Source: Cladosporium sp. IMV 00045 (lineage: Eukaryota; Ascomycota; Dothideomycetes; Cladosporiales; Cladosporiaceae). Taken from it: 34,507 nt of DNA. The DNA is taken from NCBI GenBank assembly GCA_001931905.2, contig MSJI02000579.1:1-34507 (forward strand). Reading direction: 5' to 3'. Made by a program: the position numbers and the translations under genes. Position 1 is the first letter of the stretch; every line of letters begins with the position of its first letter. Shown here piece by piece: positions 28,890 through 34,507 of this stretch. The notes beneath the pieces were generated by a model. The model saw nothing but the letters and a program-made list of their open reading frames with translations, was not told the DNA's origin and did no database searches.

Positions 28890-31800
28890 TCAAATACTCG
28901 CCCTCCTCGGCGCCATAGTCCTCCTCAAATTCCTCTGCTTCTCCGTCTCCTCCATGACAGGCAAGACGCCATCACTCCTCAGATCGGCCAAATACTTCTT
29001 GCCAAACTGGTAGCCGACCTGGTAGATTTCCTCGAACTTCCCGAACTCCAGCGTGCCGTACTCCTCGATCGGCGGGCGCATGTAGCGGCACCCGGGCGTC
29101 GTCTTGGCGCGCTCCAGATTGTCGTTGCTGCTGACGTAGGCGAGCCGGGCTTGGATTTCGGAGAGCGTGGGCGGGTTCGGGTAGGAGGAGAAGGGGTTCC
29201 AGCGGTTCAGGGAGGCCCAGAAACCGGACAGCGAGTCGCCGTAGGATTGCGGCGTGTCGTCGTCCAGGGCGCCGACATCGATGGCGAAGATGATGTCCGC
29301 GCCGAGCGATTTCATGTGCGACACGGTCAGGTTGTCGACGTACCCGCCGTCCAGGAGCATGTTGCCTTCGTCGCACATGGGCGGAAGCAGGCCTGCGAGG
29401 GACATGGAGGCGCGGACGTAGCGCCACACGTAGCCCGAAGTGTGAATTTCCGAGCGCGACTTGGAGATGTTGGTCGTGTTGCAGTAATACTCCAGCCAAA
29501 AATCTTCGATCTGGGAATTGCCGAAGGTCTTGAAGATGCCTCTGTTGAATTCGTGGCCCGTCGTGTAGGATGCCGAGGGGTATGTCACGTCCAAGGCGAA
29601 GCGCCACATGCTACCCATACGGCCAGCGAACTTCTTAGCTCTTCCGTACATGGGCACGACATCTGCGTCCCAAGCGTAGAGGGCGCCGATGAATGCGCCT
29701 ATGGATGTTCCACCGATGATGTCGATTGGCAGGCCCGCCTCTTCTAGCGCACGGATAACACCGACATGAGCGATACCTCTGGCACCACCACCGCCGAGAA
29801 CCAAACCAACACTGCGACCACAGAGACGACGAGCCAGGCGGTGGAAATCACCCTTGAAAGGAGTATCTGGAGAATACAATGGCGTGTGCCGAACTCGTCG
29901 GGAAGTGTACTTCTGAATCTCTGCCTGGAGGACTTGCACGCGCTGCTTGATGACATTGCCAAACTTTCGTGACGGCGGATGTGCTGGTTCCACCGTTGCA
30001 CGGAACGACATTTGAACGTGGTGGTGGCCGCCGTTGATCCAAGGTCTGTTGCGTAGCCACTCTCTAGTGAGACCAGGTGGGCAGTAGCGCTCCGCGTGAA
30101 GGAGGATGAGTTCCTTGCGTGCGGTGGTCTTGGTGGTGAGCAAAAAGCGCTCGTACTCTCCGATACTAGCAGACCCCTCAGCAAGGCCGACGAGGTAGAT
30201 GCAGTCTGCTTGGCTGATGCATGTCTGAGTCCAGGGTGACTTAACGCTTGTATCGGCAATGTATAGGACAATGCCGTACTTTTCTTCCAGGTCAGCAAGG
30301 TACTGTGACAGCTTGAGCTTTCCCATCTTGCTAAAGGCATGGCGGCCAAGGTGATTCAAGATGGATGCTTGATTAAGCGAGGTCACACCATTGAACGTGC
30401 CAATCTGATGAAGTGCTGCCTGAAGCCGGTGGCCGAAATCGACAACAGGTACGCCTGCAGAGCACGGAACGATAGCGACGGTTCTCAGATTGTGGTTCGA
30501 GTTGACCTTGTTGCGGGAAACAGACATCTTGCTGTCATGCGATGGATCGGCCATTGGACCTTCAATCAGCGCTCTCATGCGTGAGGCAATGATCTTCGAG
30601 ACCTTGATTGTAATGCCTGGGTGCTCTTGCGCTAAGCTGTTGAACAGAGTCTTTGGGAATTTGGCAAGTTCGGTATCGCGGATGGCGTGGAGTGTACCAG
30701 GCCGTACGGATTCGGTCAAGACTTCCAGTTCGCCACAGCTGTCACCTTGACCATACTCGCCAATTGCCTTCATCTTTCCATCACTCCCTTCTTGAATTAC
30801 TCTGAGTCGACCGTTGAGAACAATGTAGATTGCATCACTCTCTTCGCCTTGGTTGTAGATCGTCTGACCAGCGTTGACTTGAACCCATTCAAGTGCGAAA
30901 TCAATGTGGAGGATAAGTCGGGGCAGAAGAGTGGCAAGTCGTTTGGCCATTGTCAGCAAGACGATTGGATACTTTTCGACCACTTTCTCGACAACGTTAC
31001 GAGGCAGAAACCCCACGTAGACGTCCGTTTTGGCGGTGACATCAATGAATGACCTGTACGAAGAAACAGTGCCCATGTAGCCAGCGAGTCCGCCTGGTTT
31101 TATCATAAACAAGCTTTTGTTGTTCGATTGTTTTTTCCGCTTTGGGTGCTGAGAGCTTCCGAATGAATGAGAGCGTGTCGAGCTGTTCTTGCGGTGTTGT
31201 GGGTTGAGGAGCTGCGATGCTTCAATGCCGCCTTGTCCTGGGGTCGTACCAAGCACGTTTGAGTCCGCATCGTCATCTTCAACAGGCACGCTGACGTCCA
31301 AGAATCCATCGATCACGTAGTAAAGGCCGGGGTTGCGCTCGCCCTGTTCGACCAGCACAGACCCTTTTGGGAAACAAACGATTTCCACCTCATGCTTCAT
31401 ATCTTCCAAGATGCTGGCATTACCAGTGATACTGTAGGCCGACGCTGAGGCCATGGACTCCGAATCGCCGTCACCGGAACCCTCGAAAGGATCCATGAAG
31501 CCAAAAGCACTGTTGAAGATGGCGGTCTGTCGCTTGGAATCGAACGAGACAAGTCTGGGTGATTGGGCTGCAGATTGCGGCTGTCGGGAGCCATCCTTCA
31601 GGTTATCAAGACCGATCGCCTTCAGCATGCAATCCATGACTCCCTCGCGGAACAAGACATCTTCGTCAACAGACTCTTGGCGCTGCAAAGTCGATCTAGG
31701 GTTCACGTGCGTGGTGAAAGGATCTTGCGTTTTCTGCGAGAGAGGAGTTCCTGAATGGATGTCCGACTGCTTTGGGGTCTGATGGGGCTGAGAGAAACTC

Positions 31801-33452
31801 GGACGACTATTGCGGCCTTGATGTCTTGCGGCATGTATGTTGGTCAGCAAGTCTCCGGCGCTGACTTGATCACCGCCATGACCTGCAAACTCGGAACTAT
31901 GGAGTTCCCCGCTTCGTGAGGCCATACGAGCTTGCATGAGGACGTCGCGCCGCAAGCCGGGACTTGACGCTTTCCTCTGCGTCAAGAATGGATTGTGCAA
32001 TGCAATTCCTTTCATGCCTTCTTCAGCGGGCACACGCTCTTTCTCCTTGCGGAACTTGTCTTTAAGTCTATCCAATGCATCACCACGGAGGAAACCAGGA
32101 AGATCATAATTCGTAAAGCGATCCATCAGACGCTCGGTTCGAAGGACTTCACTTGTCAGGCCAAGATATGCATGTCCAGTGGCTAGCGTCACCCTCTGCA
32201 AGCGAGTCAAAATCACTTGGACAATATGGGCAGTCGCTTTGGGGTAGATCTTGGTCAGTCTGTGGAAAGCCGTTGCAGGAATGATGGCTATAGTCGTGTC
32301 TACAGTAGCTCTTGCAACGATATCTGGATGTGCAGAAGCGGTCTTTGATGTTCTCGTGCGCTTGGGTGTTTCATTGCCGACGGAGCTGGAGTACCTGCTC
32401 GACCGCGGGGGTTGCTGATCGTCAGAGGGGTCAAGATCGAGCGGTGGAGGTTCCTTGAATGCAGAGTTGCCTTGTCCAGTCGCTGTAGAAGACCTTTGTC
32501 TCGACATCGGGTTGACAGAGTTTGCATTCCAACCCATAGGGCTTGCGGTACCGGAAGCTGGCGTTGATGTGCCTTCAGGGGTGTATGCAGCAAAGCTGGA
32601 TTGGTTTCGTAGACCCGGACGTGATGAAGTGGACTCTGGAGTATCGTCCCGATCGTCGTGTCGAAGCTTGACGGTCTCCGTGAACAAGGCCAGAATGGAG
32701 AACAGCGACGACAAAGGTGCGCCGTTCTTGACCTCGGTCAGAAGCTGATAAGTGCGATTGCCACTGGCGGGGTCATCTCCATTGTCGTCGTCTATCGCGG
32801 ACTCGTTGCCCGGTCCGCTAGAAGAATTGCTGCGACCAGATTTGACGAAAATTTGAACAAGACCGTCCACGACCAAGCAGAAGCCCTTCTCCTCTTCGAG
32901 AAGCAAGGTTTCTCCAGCAATAAGCTTCTTCGTTTGCATAGTCCTGGTGAGCTCATGAAAGACGGGCCGTTCAAGATAGCCAAAGACCTTGATCGCACTC
33001 AGGAACTCATCAAAATAGTTGGAGAGACCGGGCTTGGAGTCATGTTCCTGGGTTTCGGGAAAGATCTCGACCGAGGGTTCCTTTCGCTGCGGCTCAGGTG
33101 GAAGTCTCGAATACATGTTCAAGAATCGGTATCGCACAAACCAGCTCACGGTGGAGGCAAAAACCAGCAGGAGGATGAGAAGAGTCGTCATGTTCAGCGT
33201 GAGTGTGAAGCTTCTGGACAGAAACGAGAAGATCCATGTCGGTAAGGTGATGGAGACAAAGCTGATGATCCAGTACAGCAGACTGGGAATGATTGTGAAG
33301 ACCCCAATCACCAGACCCCCGAGCATGCCTGCTGTGGATTGGACACCAGCCGGGGCGTTTGTGGGAATGGCAGTAGTGGCGTGCTCTGTGAGTGAAGTGA
33401 CCGTTTCTGTTAATACGGAGGGCAAAGAGCCGTCCACACGTGAGGCGTCCAT
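28890..33452 (-). CDS. NTE1: Lysophospholipase NTE1 (neuropathy target esterase family)
   Basis: ER-membrane phospholipase B/lysophospholipase that deacylates phosphatidylcholine to glycerophosphocholine. One uninterrupted exon, 1520 residues, the usual size for filamentous fungi. The N-terminus has about two or three hydrophobic segments (residues 45-115: [39 protein letters not shown]). Cyclic-nucleotide-binding-like modules follow: one near 160-420 split by disordered Ser-rich sequence, one near 690-860 ([20 protein letters not shown]) and one near 865-980 ([20 protein letters not shown]). The patatin domain starts near 1215 with [17 protein letters not shown]. The nucleophile elbow GTSIG has S1250, and DGGYVDN supplies D1368 as the second dyad residue. 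Start is the first ATG. Divergent from PAF1. Confidence 0.96.
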   Translation of the reverse strand: MDASRVDGSLPSVLTETVTSLTEHATTAIPTNAPAGVQSTAGMLGGLVIGVFTIIPSLLYWIISFVSITLPTWIFSFLSRSFTLTLNMTTLLILLLVFASTVSWFVRYRFLNMYSRLPPEPQRKEPSVEIFPETQEHDSKPGLSNYFDEFLSAIKVFGYLERPVFHELTRTMQTKKLIAGETLLLEEEKGFCLVVDGLVQIFVKSGRSNSSSGPGNESAIDDDNGDDPASGNRTYQLLTEVKNGAPLSSLFSILALFTETVKLRHDDRDDTPESTSSRPGLRNQSSFAAYTPEGTSTPASGTASPMGWNANSVNPMSRQRSSTATGQGNSAFKEPPPLDLDPSDDQQPPRSSRYSSSVGNETPKRTRTSKTASAHPDIVARATVDTTIAIIPATAFHRLTKIYPKATAHIVQVILTRLQRVTLATGHAYLGLTSEVLRTERLMDRFTNYDLPGFLRGDALDRLKDKFRKEKERVPAEEGMKGIALHNPFLTQRKASSPGLRRDVLMQARMASRSGELHSSEFAGHGGDQVSAGDLLTNIHAARHQGRNSRPSFSQPHQTPKQSDIHSGTPLSQKTQDPFTTHVNPRSTLQRQESVDEDVLFREGVMDCMLKAIGLDNLKDGSRQPQSAAQSPRLVSFDSKRQTAIFNSAFGFMDPFEGSGDGDSESMASASAYSITGNASILEDMKHEVEIVCFPKGSVLVEQGERNPGLYYVIDGFLDVSVPVEDDDADSNVLGTTPGQGGIEASQLLNPQHRKNSSTRSHSFGSSQHPKRKKQSNNKSLFMIKPGGLAGYMGTVSSYRSFIDVTAKTDVYVGFLPRNVVEKVVEKYPIVLLTMAKRLATLLPRLILHIDFALEWVQVNAGQTIYNQGEESDAIYIVLNGRLRVIQEGSDGKMKAIGEYGQGDSCGELEVLTESVRPGTLHAIRDTELAKFPKTLFNSLAQEHPGITIKVSKIIASRMRALIEGPMADPSHDSKMSVSRNKVNSNHNLRTVAIVPCSAGVPVVDFGHRLQAALHQIGTFNGVTSLNQASILNHLGRHAFSKMGKLKLSQYLADLEEKYGIVLYIADTSVKSPWTQTCISQADCIYLVGLAEGSASIGEYERFLLTTKTTARKELILLHAERYCPPGLTREWLRNRPWINGGHHHVQMSFRATVEPAHPPSRKFGNVIKQRVQVLQAEIQKYTSRRVRHTPLYSPDTPFKGDFHRLARRLCGRSVGLVLGGGGARGIAHVGVIRALEEAGLPIDIIGGTSIGAFIGALYAWDADVVPMYGRAKKFAGRMGSMWRFALDVTYPSASYTTGHEFNRGIFKTFGNSQIEDFWLEYYCNTTNISKSRSEIHTSGYVWRYVRASMSLAGLLPPMCDEGNMLLDGGYVDNLTVSHMKSLGADIIFAIDVGALDDDTPQSYGDSLSGFWASLNRWNPFSSYPNPPTLSEIQARLAYVSSNDNLERAKTTPGCRYMRPPIEEYGTLEFGKFEEIYQVGYQFGKKYLADLRSDGVLPVMEETEKQRNLRRTMAPRRASI

Positions 33453-33558
33453 ATTTTATTTTTTGCGTTCGCGCGACTCTCTACTGCTGCTGCCCTCACA
33501 TCCCTCGCTGCTCGTCGTCCAATAGTGTGGTCAACGTGGACGATCGAGGTAGGGTAGA

Positions 33559-33588
33559 GCAAGCAAGCAAGCCAGCCAGCAAGCCAGC
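33559..33588. repeat. Imperfect tetranucleotide repeat (AAGC/CAGC)
   Basis: Six to seven consecutive four-base units, GCAA and GCCA types intermixed, in the NTE1-PAF1 promoter region. Confidence 0.8.
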
Positions 33589-33618
33589 TCTCTCCACATA
33601 AAACGATTGCACGTTCGT

Positions 33619-33649
33619 GCCTGAATGTCTGCCTGAATGTCTGCCTGAT
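33619..33649. repeat. 12-bp tandem repeat, two copies plus part of a third
   Basis: GCCTGAATGTCT occurs twice head to tail, followed by GCCTGAT. It lies about 175 bp upstream of the PAF1 start. Confidence 0.85.
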
Positions 33650-33824
33650 GCTTCCCTTCGCTCGACCTGCCGTCTGTTTCCTCGACAGCTCAATTGCGCG
33701 CGCATCAATCGCGCGTGCGAGTTGGTTGCACATGAATGTTGCGATTGAGACACTGACATCTTTCTTACCTTTTCTTGCTTGCTATCTCTCCTTCTTTTGA
33801 CGGGATCGCATACCGCCCGCCATC

Positions 33825-34507
33825 ATGTCTTCCCAACCGCGCTCCTATCACCAGGACTACATCGCAAAAGTACGCTATTCGAACCAGCTTCCACCACCGC
33901 CCGATCCGCCAAAACTACTCGACATCCCTGGCACCGGTCTTGCAGGAGGCCAGTATACGAGCGCAGGATATGCTTCGAGATTGGCAAGAGAGCAACCTTT
34001 GAACATTGAAGCGGATGCGGAGTTGGGTATGCCCATAGATCTTGTGGGCATCCCTGGAGTCTTCGATGGAGATGAAAGAGGTAAATCATACTGGCAGCAT
34101 CCAGTAATCGCATAGCGCTAACCAAGAACTCACAGCAATCATGGCGCAGCCCGGTGCGCGCATCACCAACCCTCGCGACAAGGCACTGCTTAAACCCCTC
34201 AATGCACTCGGCAAACCAGCTTCAGCGTCAGAGCAAGTTTCATTCCTGCGAAGAACCGAATACGCCGCCTCGTCAAGCCCTCAAATGTTCGCATCTGGCT
34301 CCTCAAAGGATTTGCTGCGCGTGAGAAACGACCCTAAGCGCTCCACCAAAGCCAGGGACAAGGAGGATCCGATCAACATCATGAGGAACATCGTCAAGGG
34401 CTTCGACATTGCGTACCCACAAGATGCACACAAGGGCGAGGACTCGGCAGAGAGCCTACGCGGAGCAGCCATCACCACCGAAGAAGTCAAGGCCTGGTCA
34501 AATCCCA
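33825..34507 (+). CDS. PAF1: PAF1, subunit of the RNA polymerase II-associated Paf1 complex; truncated by window edge
   Basis: Core subunit of the Paf1 complex, which travels with elongating RNA polymerase II and supports histone H2B ubiquitination and H3K4/K36 methylation. Exon 1 is 33825-34080. The intron is 34081-34135 (GTAAAT...CACAG, with a GCTAACC branch site). Exon 2 starts at 34136 and runs off the right edge. The visible part begins with YHQDYIAKVRYSNQLPPPPD, then PPKLLDIPGTGL, YASRLAREQPLNIEADAELG and MPIDLVGIPGVFDGDE. After the splice it continues with NPRDKALLKPLNALGKP, VSFLRRTEY and DPINIMRNIVKGFDIAYP. All are typical of Paf1 N-termini. The start is the first ATG and agrees with the family's start. 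The rest of the protein, including the acidic C-terminus, is not visible. Confidence 0.94.

Larger units (their letters stand above)
33453..33824. promoter_or_regulatory. Shared 372-bp divergent promoter, NTE1 / PAF1
   Basis: Contains the AAGC/CAGC run at 33559-33588 and the 12-bp tandem repeat at 33619-33649. A pyrimidine-rich leader at about 33759-33798 precedes the PAF1 ATG. Confidence 0.6.

Noticed and set aside
1..34507. Possible transposon, viral insertion, biosynthetic cluster or defence system.
   Set aside because: No terminal repeats, transposase, polymerase or reverse transcriptase motifs, and no synthase or clustered tailoring enzymes were found. The genes are typical fungal housekeeping and membrane genes.

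Overview
This is ordinary nuclear DNA of a filamentous ascomycete (Pezizomycotina; Dothideomycetes is my weak guess). The reasons are short GT-AG introns of 52-106 bp, often with a CTAAC-type branch site just before the acceptor, compact genes on both strands, C-ending codon preference, and proteins whose closest recognisable relatives are fungal (DASH Duo1, NTE1, PAF1, fungal BCS1). I see no prokaryotic operon, transposon, secondary-metabolite cluster, CRISPR array, rRNA or tRNA.

Layout. 1-874 (-): 5' part of a secreted oxalate decarboxylase that runs off the left edge. 875-2835: gene-poor, possibly holding a decayed coding relic. 2836-5029 (+): SulP-type sulfate permease with STAS domain. 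6042-6955 (+): DUF1275 membrane protein. 7459-8790 (+): fungal multi-pass membrane protein interrupted by an in-frame TAG. 9457-9737 (+): 74-aa disordered protein. 9899-11359 (-): CDK11/PITSLRE-type kinase, head to head with 11545-13218 (+), NDUFAF7 (complex I assembly). 13700-15208 (-): two-RRM RNA-binding protein, head to head with 15396-16859 (+), BCS1 (complex III assembly). 17819-18061 (+): 80-aa disordered protein with a leader intron. 18880-19593 (-): DASH subunit Duo1, head to head with 20314-21743 (+), a disordered basic protein of unknown role. 22682-24058 (-): tubulin-tyrosine-ligase family protein. 24365-25690 (-): RNase H2 subunit B, head to head with 26053-28509 (+), MCM10. 28890-33452 (-): NTE1 phospholipase, head to head with 33825-34507 (+), PAF1, cut by the right edge.

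The right two thirds is a run of housekeeping genes in five divergent pairs sharing intergenic regions of 185-720 bp. Functional themes recur: DNA replication and genome integrity (RNase H2B, MCM10), chromosome segregation and cytoskeleton (Duo1, TTL), RNA polymerase II and RNA regulation (CDK11, PAF1, RRM protein), and mitochondrial respiratory-complex assembly (NDUFAF7, BCS1). The left third is more accessory: oxalate breakdown, anion transport and poorly characterised membrane proteins. The observations most worth checking are the palindromic ACGCGC element between RNase H2B and MCM10, the nonsense codon at 8017, the two small disordered proteins with biased codons, and the unassigned 457-aa protein opposite Duo1. 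Exon boundaries were derived by hand from splice consensus, reading frame and family resemblance; no alignment or search was run.
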